This document shows, piece by piece, positions 9,112 to 17,292 of a stretch of 33,758 nucleotides of DNA. The position numbers and the translations under genes are program-made. The stretch is from the NCBI GenBank assembly GCA_900555295.1, contig USKN01000002.1:1-33758 (forward strand), given 5' to 3'. Every line of letters begins with the position of its first letter. The stretch's first letter is position 1. The DNA is from an uncultured Eubacteriales bacterium (GTDB lineage Bacteria; Bacillota; Clostridia; UMGS1810). The notes beneath the pieces are model-generated. The model was not told the origin of the DNA. It saw nothing but the letters and a program-made list of their open reading frames with translations, and ran no database searches.

Positions 9112-9134
9112 AAAAACATTTTGCTGCGGCAAAA
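9112..9134 (-). terminator. Probable intrinsic terminator after the 12907-9206 gene
   Basis: In the minus-strand transcript the arms TTTTGC (9134-9129) and GCAAAA (9124-9119), with a four-base loop, are followed by TGTTTTT (9118-9112). The stem is short, with only two GC pairs, so termination may be partial. It lies about 72 bases after the stop of the large WbsX/GH99-like gene and separates it from the 8994-6679 gene. Confidence 0.5.
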
Positions 9135-9188
9135 GAGAACTTAACACACAATGTTTATTCAGGGCGTTCTCTGGTTAGGCAAAGCCCT
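9134..9188 (-). ncRNA. Candidate H-type pseudoknot in the intergenic RNA
   Basis: In the minus-strand RNA, AGGGC (9188-9184) can pair with GCCCT (9165-9161), and AGAGAAC (9172-9166) with GTTCTCT (9140-9134). The two helices interleave with no base between them at the junction, the geometry of a coaxially stacked H-type pseudoknot with loops of 11 and 20 bases. It directly precedes the terminator-like hairpin. I do not recognise a known riboswitch class. Chance pairing in a 140-base gap is possible. Confidence 0.35.
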
Positions 9189-9205
9189 CTTATGCCTGCA
9201 TCGTA

Positions 9206-12200
9206 TTATCGTGTAAGATAAATTTCATCTATATAAACCTTACCGCTGTTTCCTCCCGTAAAGTCAAGGCGAAGCGAATTAATTGTGCCGCCGTAGCCCG
9301 TAACCTGTGTAAGGTCTATTTTATATTCTTTGTAATCTTTATCACCCGATGTAATGGGGAAATCAAATCTGTTTGGCGAGCCAAAGTCTTTAACGGTATC
9401 GCTTCTGTAGAAAAATCTCATTGCATTTGCGTCGGATGTGTTTTTAACACGTATGGTAAGCGTTTTATAATCGCTTGCATTTATCGATAAGTTTGCTACC
9501 CACATCGATACTGCATTAGTCATAATATAATAATTCATATTTCCGTCTTTCACCGTGCAAAGCGCGGCATTTTTATCTACTTTCCAGCCGCCCGTGCTGC
9601 CGTTATTGCTAAAGCTCCATACACCCGGTGCGTCCTCTGTAACATCTTCCGAAACAGGCGCTTTTGGAGATATAAGAGTTGCCGTTTTAGTATCTTCATT
9701 CCACTGTGCGTCATAGCCTATGGATTTAAAGAATTCAATTACCGGTACATAAAGATTGCCGTCATAGTAATATGCGGGTTGAGAAAAACTGTATTTTTTA
9801 CCGTCTATAAAGTAATCGCATTTTCCGTCATAAAGCTCAATTGATTTATCGTTATACTCAATATGCAGTCTTCCCTCACTTCTGTACCAATAACACGGAA
9901 CAAGCAAATTGCCGTTAAAGTATTGATATATCGGCATAAATACCGTGTCGTTTTTCTTTTGAAGCGGTGATGTGAGCGCATACGGTGCGCCGTCAATATT
10001 GAGATACATCTCATATATATCTTTTGCATATATTTCAATAGATTTAACGTACATAGTGCCTACCGCGGTATCCGTCGGGTCAATTCTCAAACGTGTAATA
10101 TCACCCGTAAGCTTACTTCTGTCTGCCGGCAAAAATACCTGCGTCAGCATACTGCCGCCGTTCATTGTAGTTTCAAATCTTTTTCCCTTAACTCCCATTT
10201 CTTTGTCATCGGTTGTTTGATAGTAAAATCTGTTGCTGCCCGATTCGGGAGTATTTAATGTTGCACGAATAAATCTTATTTGTTTTGCAGGCACCTCAAT
10301 ATCGTTTACAAATACCTGCGGGTCCGAACCGCTGCAATCAAAGGCAAGCATACCGTCTTCCTGTCTTATATTGGTTACGCTCGGTCCTGCCTCAACCCGT
10401 GCAAAATCGTTCGGGTCGGAAAAATCTATTTTTTGCAAAAGCGTCATATCGTTTACATCCGTACTGTTTTCGGGATCGGTTTCACGCATATCTTTCATAA
10501 GTTTAAGCGCTTGTCTGCCCATAGGATAAAGTACGTCCATTCTTGCATAAGACTGCTTTGACGGAAGCTGTTCATCTTTAAGCTCACCTTTTGTTGTAAG
10601 CGAATTACGTACAGCATTTAAATATCCAAAGCCGTGAATTCTGCTCGGGCACCAAAAATGTCCCTCGCCCCATTCGTCCCAGCAAGTGAGTACAACGGAG
10701 TCAGACGCTGTATTTCCCATTTCTTTCCACTTTTGGGAGTTATCATTAATATAAGTTAAAATATCGTTTATTTCTTTAACTGTCATAAAACCGCCAACGG
10801 CTTTTGTACGCCAAGGCGAGTCCTCGTAACCCATAGGTACCGACGGAATATAATCGCGGAAATCGCCTTTTTCCATACGGTCCGTAATACCGCCTTTTAC
10901 GGATTCTCCGTCACTTGCGCGTCCCCAGCCCCAACCGTATTGGTAACGGTACATACCGAGCTGTTTTGCCTCTTCATCCGAAAAATCTGTATTTTCAACC
11001 GCAACAAAAGTTACTCCGTCAGCGCCCAATTTTTTAGCTTCCTCATTCATCATTGCTATTGCTTCGCCCATAGCTTTATCTCCGCCGAGGAAATCTCTTA
11101 TTTTGTTTACGCTGTAAGTATAAAGCATTATTTTATTGTTAATGCGTTTATAACGCGGATTTTTCCAGCAATATTCAACCCAGAAAGGCAAAATATTGTT
11201 TTTAAAATCGTCCAAACCGCGTATTGATTTTTCGGTGGGTGTTGACCACATAAGGCAATACTGCATATCAAACTGTGCATTGCCGAGACCCTCAAGCCAA
11301 GCCTGTGAACGTATTGGTTTTTTAATGGGAACATTTTCCGTTCTTTCAACTCCGCTCCAGGTGTAAATTTGATATGTAATGCCGTGTTCTTTTTGCCATT
11401 TAATTGCCCAATCGGCGGTTTCGCCCTCACCCTCCGTGTAATATCCCTGGTAGGGTGTACGTTCCTCAAGCGGCGAAATTCTGTCCCAGCCAAAGTGAAA
11501 ACCCTCACGCCACATAGAGTACATAAGCATTCCCACTTCTTTAATATTTTTATCGGGTACAACCGTTCTCGGTTCGCTCGGGTAACCTGTGGGGAGCGGC
11601 AAATCGGCATATACGTTTACATCATCTATTAAAACGCTGTTTCCTTTGCGCTTACCCGATGTAAACTCTATTCCGTTAATTTTGCCGTCTGTGTTAAGCG
11701 GTACATTTTCGGCATATTTTTGAAAATTAACATATACATCGGCGCATTTTGCGTCGGTATCCGTTACAATTTTAAATCTGTACCAAAAATTACTGTAAAA
11801 ATCTTTATAAAGCGTTATATCTTTATCTTTTAAAACAAAATCATTCCCTTTAACTTCAACCGCTATAACCTCATCTTTATCACTTAAAAGCGCTGCTCCT
11901 ATGCCGTCGTTTTTTTCGGGAACAAGCATATAAAATTCCGTAACAAGTTTGCTGTTATCGTTTTGGTAATGCTTTGTAAGCCGCGGTATTGCAAGAACGC
12001 TCGATGTAGTTAAACTGTAGCTGTTTGTATCGCTTCTTTGAGCTTGTGTTGCGGCAACGCCCGCACCGCCGTCACGATTGTTTGATATTTGCCAATCAAG
12101 CGGTGTTTTACCTATATCGGTTGTTAAAAAACGCTCGTTTACTATATAGTTTATGTACATATGCACAAACGAAATTTGCACATACATTTGTCCCGCTTCG

Positions 12201-12907
12201 CTTGTACCTATCGAAATATTGTCTATTTGCCCTGCGTCCTGTTCAAACGGAATACCCGTTTTTAAAGTTTGCCCTGCCGTTACGTCTGCCGTTTTGCTGT
12301 CCAAATGAAAAATTACTTTAACGGGGAAACGGGTTTTCGGCACATATTTTGCTATGCTTACCAAATTACCGTCACTGTCTTTATAACATAAATTTTCACC
12401 CAATGTTTCTAAACGCAAAACCGTTTTTCCCCCGCCTTTAAATTCCATAAAGTAGCCGTCGGTATAAGATAATTTCATATTAAAAGCAGTTTCAAAAGTA
12501 ACGTCGCCGCTTTTTGTCGGCATAATATCGTGAGTCATATATATACGGTGGGTTTCACTCGAATCATATACGTTCAGCGATGAATCATCGCTTATTATTT
12601 CACCGCCACGTCTGTCAACATTCCATCCGGCAGGTGCCGCCTGGTCAACAGATGCCCCTTTATGCGACGGGCTGTAGTCTGAAATAAAATTTTCCTGAAG
12701 CAAATATGTTTTGTGTCCCTCAAAAACAGCTGTGTCGTTATACTCGTTGTAAGAAGGATTTTTTAAAACATTTTCCACAAAATCTCTCTCTTCATCATTA
12801 ACATACTCGTAGTCCCCGGGCATTGCGCCCTCTTCCAGAGCCGATACATTAACAATACTGCCAAAGATAAGACAAATTATTAAACATATGCAAAACATTC
12901 TTCTCAT
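9206..12907 (-). CDS. Exported WbsX/GH99-like glycoside hydrolase with accessory binding domains
   Basis: A 1233-residue exported protein: signal peptide (1-23), two LamG/CBM-like beta-sandwich regions (about 55-440), a WbsX/GH99-like TIM barrel (about 455-790), a CBM-like module (about 830-970), a copper-amine-oxidase-N-like repeat domain (about 975-1085, with two TVFMPI/NLYVPV-type strands) and a C-terminal CBM (about 1094-1233). The barrel starts GMLMYSMWREGFHFGWD and carries CWDEWGEGH with Glu745 and Glu748, matching the E-W-x-E pair of GH99 endo-alpha-mannosidases and the NEWxEG motif of WbsX proteins. The ATG overlaps the previous stop by one base (TAATG), with AGGAGG 7 bases upstream. 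It is a paralogue of the 17293-21681 protein. An endo-acting role on the polysaccharide outside the cell is inferred. Confidence 0.75.
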   Translation of the reverse strand: MRRMFCICLIICLIFGSIVNVSALEEGAMPGDYEYVNDEERDFVENVLKNPSYNEYNDTAVFEGHKTYLLQENFISDYSPSHKGASVDQAAPAGWNVDRRGGEIISDDSSLNVYDSSETHRIYMTHDIMPTKSGDVTFETAFNMKLSYTDGYFMEFKGGGKTVLRLETLGENLCYKDSDGNLVSIAKYVPKTRFPVKVIFHLDSKTADVTAGQTLKTGIPFEQDAGQIDNISIGTSEAGQMYVQISFVHMYINYIVNERFLTTDIGKTPLDWQISNNRDGGAGVAATQAQRSDTNSYSLTTSSVLAIPRLTKHYQNDNSKLVTEFYMLVPEKNDGIGAALLSDKDEVIAVEVKGNDFVLKDKDITLYKDFYSNFWYRFKIVTDTDAKCADVYVNFQKYAENVPLNTDGKINGIEFTSGKRKGNSVLIDDVNVYADLPLPTGYPSEPRTVVPDKNIKEVGMLMYSMWREGFHFGWDRISPLEERTPYQGYYTEGEGETADWAIKWQKEHGITYQIYTWSGVERTENVPIKKPIRSQAWLEGLGNAQFDMQYCLMWSTPTEKSIRGLDDFKNNILPFWVEYCWKNPRYKRINNKIMLYTYSVNKIRDFLGGDKAMGEAIAMMNEEAKKLGADGVTFVAVENTDFSDEEAKQLGMYRYQYGWGWGRASDGESVKGGITDRMEKGDFRDYIPSVPMGYEDSPWRTKAVGGFMTVKEINDILTYINDNSQKWKEMGNTASDSVVLTCWDEWGEGHFWCPSRIHGFGYLNAVRNSLTTKGELKDEQLPSKQSYARMDVLYPMGRQALKLMKDMRETDPENSTDVNDMTLLQKIDFSDPNDFARVEAGPSVTNIRQEDGMLAFDCSGSDPQVFVNDIEVPAKQIRFIRATLNTPESGSNRFYYQTTDDKEMGVKGKRFETTMNGGSMLTQVFLPADRSKLTGDITRLRIDPTDTAVGTMYVKSIEIYAKDIYEMYLNIDGAPYALTSPLQKKNDTVFMPIYQYFNGNLLVPCYWYRSEGRLHIEYNDKSIELYDGKCDYFIDGKKYSFSQPAYYYDGNLYVPVIEFFKSIGYDAQWNEDTKTATLISPKAPVSEDVTEDAPGVWSFSNNGSTGGWKVDKNAALCTVKDGNMNYYIMTNAVSMWVANLSINASDYKTLTIRVKNTSDANAMRFFYRSDTVKDFGSPNRFDFPITSGDKDYKEYKIDLTQVTGYGGTINSLRLDFTGGNSGKVYIDEIYLTR

Positions 12908-15585
12908 TAACTTTCCTCCTCGTATATAACAATATCCGTATCACCCTGGTCTATAATGCTTAAAATCAGCTTATCGTAACCGTTGCCGTTTGTTTTGTAG
13001 GTTTTTATTTGCTCCGGCTTAATTTCGGTAACCTTAATTTTGTTTCTTGATTTTGACACGCGGTAAATCTTTTGTATTCTTACCGTGGAAATGCTTTCCA
13101 AATCATTTGCTCCTATAGCCGATAAATCGGTTTTTGACGCGTCCGCAATTTTAAGATAACCGTCGTTTACACTGTACGCAACAGCCGGAAATACCCTTGT
13201 TCCGTAGCCGTATGTGCCTGTAAGCTTTGTACCCGTACGTACAACATTTTCGCTCTTATCGTAAGTTTGAATAAGTCTTGTTATTGTACCCGTGTAGTCG
13301 GCATAATACCTTACCAAATCTCCAACCTCAATTTTATGCGGCGTTCTGTCAACAGAAGTTATATCTATCAGCGCCGCTTCAATCAACCCGGCATTTTTTG
13401 TAAGATATGTACGCGCTCCCGTATTATCGTATAAGTCAACGCTGTAAACATCTTCTCCGCTTTTGTCAACCGCTTTGTTAATACCCGTAACCACAGCCAT
13501 TCTCTTTGACGCAATGGCTTTTTCGGTACTTTTAATTACAATAATATCCGAATAATTTGAATCCTGGTTTGTTAAATATCCTTGTACAAGGTAATATCCG
13601 CCGCTAACCAAATCCGCTGTCTTTACAATGCTAAAGTCTTCTTGTGCCGCCGTTTGCGCATTTAACGGAACATTAAATATAATTGTGTTATCCGTTACAT
13701 TTACTCTGCCGGCAAAAGATTTATTTTTTCTGCTGTAAAAAAGACCTCTGCCGTTGTTTTCGTTATTGTCGCTTGCGCCTTTTATTAACTTATCCTGTGC
13801 CGTTACGTATAAATCGGGCGAATAATCGGCGGCGGTGTCAATATAGTTTACTTCATCATCTTTGTTTACTTTAAAAAGTATAACCTTATCTGTTATATTT
13901 TTTGATGTAAGAACAGATAAAATATTATCTTTTTCGCTTTTGCCGTCAATCGTTACCCTGTCGGCACACAAAAACTCACGGAGTCTTCCAAGCTCGTCAT
14001 AAATGTAAAGAGCCGCCTTTTTGCTTAACGTTTTATTGTTTTCGCCTATTTTAACCACATACCCTGCCGCAACATCGCCGAGGGCGGATAAATAATCGAT
14101 ATCGATTATATTGCCGAGAAAGTCAATATATATTTTAGCCGCCGAGTTTGACGGTTTAAGTGTTGAATACAATGTTTCGTTTTTGGGATATATATCATAT
14201 TGTACCGAAGATACGGTAACAGATTTAACTTTATCCCCGTCGTTTTCGGTTTTATCTATTGTACCGGTAATGTATTTATCCGAGAGTATAATTTCTTTAG
14301 CGTATGTTTTGCTGTTTTTTTCAATAACGGCGCACGAGGCAACAATTCCGTCGGTTATACTTTCGGTATCGGCAATTCTTCCGTCCGCATTTTTTATAAC
14401 GTACGGTTCGGTGTCGCCGTCAAGTAAAATTGCACCCGTTGTATCTCCTCTTACCGTAAAAATATCATCTTCCTCCGCCGCACGTTTAACAACAAAACTT
14501 AAATACGATTTAATATCCGCAATCTCATAATTGCCGTCATTGTCATTATCTATAAATGTAATTGTGCCGTATTCCGGAACAAGATATTTTATATCCGATA
14601 CCGTAAGCAAAGTGTTGTTGTATATAAATGTGGTCTTTGCGGAACTTGTTGTAATTTTATGTGTTTTGCCGTCCTGTTCGTACGTATATTTAAAATCCGA
14701 AAATGTTACGTCGCCGTTTACCTTTATAAGCTTGGTTGAGTTTTCTTCATTCTCATATATGGCAAAAAGCTGCGGGTTATTTTCGTTTTTATAATACGCA
14801 TTTACTTTCATACCGGCGGCGATACCTACTTTTTCATCTGTTTTAATCGACAAATCATCTACCAAAATTTCATTTTGTTCGGCTTTTGCGCCCGTAATAT
14901 TTACAATGCCGTTGGAGTTGAGTATTCCCTCAGCTTTATAAATATCAAAATATACCGACAGCAATGTCTTTTTGCTTTTGCTGTAATCGGCGGTAGACTC
15001 TTTACCTTGAGAATTAATACTGTCTATCTCCAAAATGTTTTCGCCAAGCAAACCGCAAAATATTTTTAATATTGCATTTTTTTCGCTTGTATTGCTTTTA
15101 AAATACGAATTATCCAAAAGGTCATATTTATTGCATACTTCGGGTACAAACAAATCATTACTCAAATTTTTAAAGTTTTTGTAACCCATTAAACGAAGCA
15201 TAATCGCCGCCGCGTCGTACATATAAATTTCACTTTCGGATTCAAAGCTTTTATTATCGGTACCCTTTAAAATACCGAGCTGTGCAAGCGTATTTGCGGC
15301 AATATATGCACTTGAATTTTCGTCTGTATCGGTAAAATAAACTTCTCCGTTATAGTCAATCCGTCCGTTGAGCGCATTATATACCAAAACGGCAAACTCA
15401 CCGCGCGTTATTTTATCGGTTCCGATTTTGGCGGCAATAGTATCGGTTTCGGTAATAATACCGAGTTTGGTTAAAAATTCCGCCTCGGGTGTATATTCAA
15501 TGTCAGCCTCATTATTTTGCGCATTTGCAGGCAGAATTGACAGTACAATAAGCAATACGCACACAAGCGATATAACTTTTTTCAT
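12907..15585 (-). CDS. Exported protein with N-terminal SLH domains and a large unrecognised region
   Basis: An 892-residue exported protein. After the signal peptide (about 1-22) come two SLH-like segments (about 30-75 and 85-140: FLTKLGIITETD, ITRGEFAVLVYNAL, TLAQLGILKGTD), the domain that binds pyruvylated secondary cell-wall polymer. The remaining 750 residues are beta-strand-rich, with many short T/V/Y strands and Asp/Asn turns, and I recognise no catalytic family. Neighbouring proteins carry enzymes and binding modules, so this may be a cell-wall-anchored structural or scaffold partner. Two rather than three SLH repeats are seen, so anchoring may need a partner. The start has GGGGG about 9 bases upstream. 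It begins one base after the preceding SLH gene stop and overlaps the downstream gene by one base, consistent with coupled synthesis. Confidence 0.72.
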   Translation of the reverse strand: MKKVISLVCVLLIVLSILPANAQNNEADIEYTPEAEFLTKLGIITETDTIAAKIGTDKITRGEFAVLVYNALNGRIDYNGEVYFTDTDENSSAYIAANTLAQLGILKGTDNKSFESESEIYMYDAAAIMLRLMGYKNFKNLSNDLFVPEVCNKYDLLDNSYFKSNTSEKNAILKIFCGLLGENILEIDSINSQGKESTADYSKSKKTLLSVYFDIYKAEGILNSNGIVNITGAKAEQNEILVDDLSIKTDEKVGIAAGMKVNAYYKNENNPQLFAIYENEENSTKLIKVNGDVTFSDFKYTYEQDGKTHKITTSSAKTTFIYNNTLLTVSDIKYLVPEYGTITFIDNDNDGNYEIADIKSYLSFVVKRAAEEDDIFTVRGDTTGAILLDGDTEPYVIKNADGRIADTESITDGIVASCAVIEKNSKTYAKEIILSDKYITGTIDKTENDGDKVKSVTVSSVQYDIYPKNETLYSTLKPSNSAAKIYIDFLGNIIDIDYLSALGDVAAGYVVKIGENNKTLSKKAALYIYDELGRLREFLCADRVTIDGKSEKDNILSVLTSKNITDKVILFKVNKDDEVNYIDTAADYSPDLYVTAQDKLIKGASDNNENNGRGLFYSRKNKSFAGRVNVTDNTIIFNVPLNAQTAAQEDFSIVKTADLVSGGYYLVQGYLTNQDSNYSDIIVIKSTEKAIASKRMAVVTGINKAVDKSGEDVYSVDLYDNTGARTYLTKNAGLIEAALIDITSVDRTPHKIEVGDLVRYYADYTGTITRLIQTYDKSENVVRTGTKLTGTYGYGTRVFPAVAYSVNDGYLKIADASKTDLSAIGANDLESISTVRIQKIYRVSKSRNKIKVTEIKPEQIKTYKTNGNGYDKLILSIIDQGDTDIVIYEEES

Positions 15586-15586
15586 A

Positions 15587-17275
15587 TTACTGTACCCCCT
15601 TTTTTGCTAAAGCTCTCACAATAACCGATGACACCTCTGCACGGAGCGCGCTTTTTTGGGGTCCGAACGAATTATCCTCAAATCCGTTCATTATTCCCGC
15701 CTGCGCAAGAGTATATACCGCCTCTTCAGCATAATCGGAAATATCGGACAAATCGGCAAATTGCGCCTTTTTATCGTAATTTATTCCCAAATAACGGCAA
15801 ATCATTACCGCCATATCCTCACGCGTTACAAAGTCATTCGGTGCAAAAGTATCGTTTGATATGCCTTGTATATATCCGCATCCGTATGCTGCTTTAACGC
15901 TGTCGTAAAACCAATCGTTCGGTTTAACATCGGTAAAGTTTATCGGTGCTGTGTTACCGTTTGTGCCAAATGCGGCAACAAACAATTTTGTAAACTCCGC
16001 ACGTGTTATTTGCCTGCCGGGTGCAAAAGTATTATCGGGGTATCCGTTTATAATGCCCATACCAACAAGTGTATTTATATCGTCCTGCGCCCATTCATAT
16101 CCTGCAAGGTCGGTAAACTTTATTGTATTGTCGTAATTTGTATTGGGTTGATTATTAATACTTTCGGCAGGTCCCGTTACGGTTGATGAGCCCTTGCCGC
16201 CACCGCCGCTTGAGCCGCCTTTTTTGGAGCCGCTTGCCTCTGCGACTTTTTGTGCCGATACAGCATTGTTGTATGCGTCCTTTGCTGTCTGAACGGTTTT
16301 ATAATCTTTACCTATAAGGCTTGCCATAGGTGTTTGCTTATCTTTTAATGCGTTGTATTCGTCAATATTAACGTTTAATACGTCATTATATTCTTCATAC
16401 ACAGCGGCAACTTCCGTCCAAAGTTTTGACGAATTAATTCCGCCCAGCACAAAAATCTCATTTAACTTATCAATAAGCTTATGGGGACTGTCAAAATCCT
16501 CTGCCATAAATGCGTCAATAAGTTTTGATTTTTCATCGTCAGTCAAGCTTTTAAGTTTTGCTTTTACCGATGCCGCCGCATCGTCTGTAAGCTTCATAAA
16601 CTCGGTTTCGTACTCGTCTTTGTCTGTTATATTACCCAATTGAATGGTCTTTACAACCAAAACAAAGCTATCTTTATACTCCGCAACCGTTTGAGGGTTT
16701 TCATATATAAGTCCCTCTGCCGCACGAAGCTTTAATTGTTCATCATAATTTGTATAAATTTCATATTCAGCCGTTTGCTGTATGCCTAAAAGCCCTGCAT
16801 ACTGCGTTGTAAGCTCTGTAATTTTATTTTTATCTTTAGCTTTCAGCGCGTCTTTAATTTTGCTTAACACACCGTCAACATAATTATTGTTATAAAGTTC
16901 AAACGTTTTGCTTAAAACATTATTCATTGTGTCAACGGCGGCAATTGCCGTATATGTGGGGTTATTCCCGTCCTCTGCGGGAGTAAGAGATAAATTCGTC
17001 AAAAATTTGCCGTCGTCTCCAACATACGTTTGTTCCGCCCAATTTACCGCACCGTCGGTCTTGGCGGTTAAATCCGAAATTGTAAATCCGGGGTTTAAAA
17101 TAATTACATTTACTCTTCTGTCGGCATATATTTCTCCCACATTGGCAGTAACGGTTGTTATATTTTTTAAATAATCAACCGAAACATCAAGCGATATATC
17201 CGCATCCGCCGCAAATGCCGAATACGGACATATAAGAATTGCAGCCATTAAAAAATAAGTAAGTATTTTTTTCAT
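15587..17275 (-). CDS. SLH-domain surface protein, possible cell-wall anchor
   Basis: A 562-residue exported protein. Signal peptide 1-22 is followed by an N-terminal beta-sandwich (about 23-115), a helical, Lys/Asp/Glu-rich middle region (about 120-340), a Gly/Ser-rich flexible linker (about 345-365) and three complete SLH domains (about 386-562) at the C terminus, each with the ITRAEF/VTREDM/ALRAEV helix. Three SLH repeats form the standard trimer-like module for binding secondary cell-wall polymer. The layout suggests an anchor presenting its N-terminal and helical parts at the surface. I choose the ATG at 17273-17275, where the signal peptide begins; the in-frame TTG seven codons upstream lies on the ribosome binding site. 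It sits between the two WbsX/GH99-like genes. Confidence 0.82.
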   Translation of the reverse strand: MKKILTYFLMAAILICPYSAFAADADISLDVSVDYLKNITTVTANVGEIYADRRVNVIILNPGFTISDLTAKTDGAVNWAEQTYVGDDGKFLTNLSLTPAEDGNNPTYTAIAAVDTMNNVLSKTFELYNNNYVDGVLSKIKDALKAKDKNKITELTTQYAGLLGIQQTAEYEIYTNYDEQLKLRAAEGLIYENPQTVAEYKDSFVLVVKTIQLGNITDKDEYETEFMKLTDDAAASVKAKLKSLTDDEKSKLIDAFMAEDFDSPHKLIDKLNEIFVLGGINSSKLWTEVAAVYEEYNDVLNVNIDEYNALKDKQTPMASLIGKDYKTVQTAKDAYNNAVSAQKVAEASGSKKGGSSGGGGKGSSTVTGPAESINNQPNTNYDNTIKFTDLAGYEWAQDDINTLVGMGIINGYPDNTFAPGRQITRAEFTKLFVAAFGTNGNTAPINFTDVKPNDWFYDSVKAAYGCGYIQGISNDTFAPNDFVTREDMAVMICRYLGINYDKKAQFADLSDISDYAEEAVYTLAQAGIMNGFEDNSFGPQKSALRAEVSSVIVRALAKKGVQ

Positions 17276-17292
17276 AAACTTCCTTGCTCCTT

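Noticed and set aside
9134..9196. Known riboswitch classes (preQ1, SAM-II, fluoride, ZTP, c-di-GMP) for the pseudoknot region
   Set aside because: The conserved bases I remember for these classes are not found; only the topology is suggestive.
10233..10529. Long plus-strand frames opposite the exported genes
   Set aside because: They mirror strong minus-strand genes with clear domains, lack ribosome binding sites and have no recognisable product.
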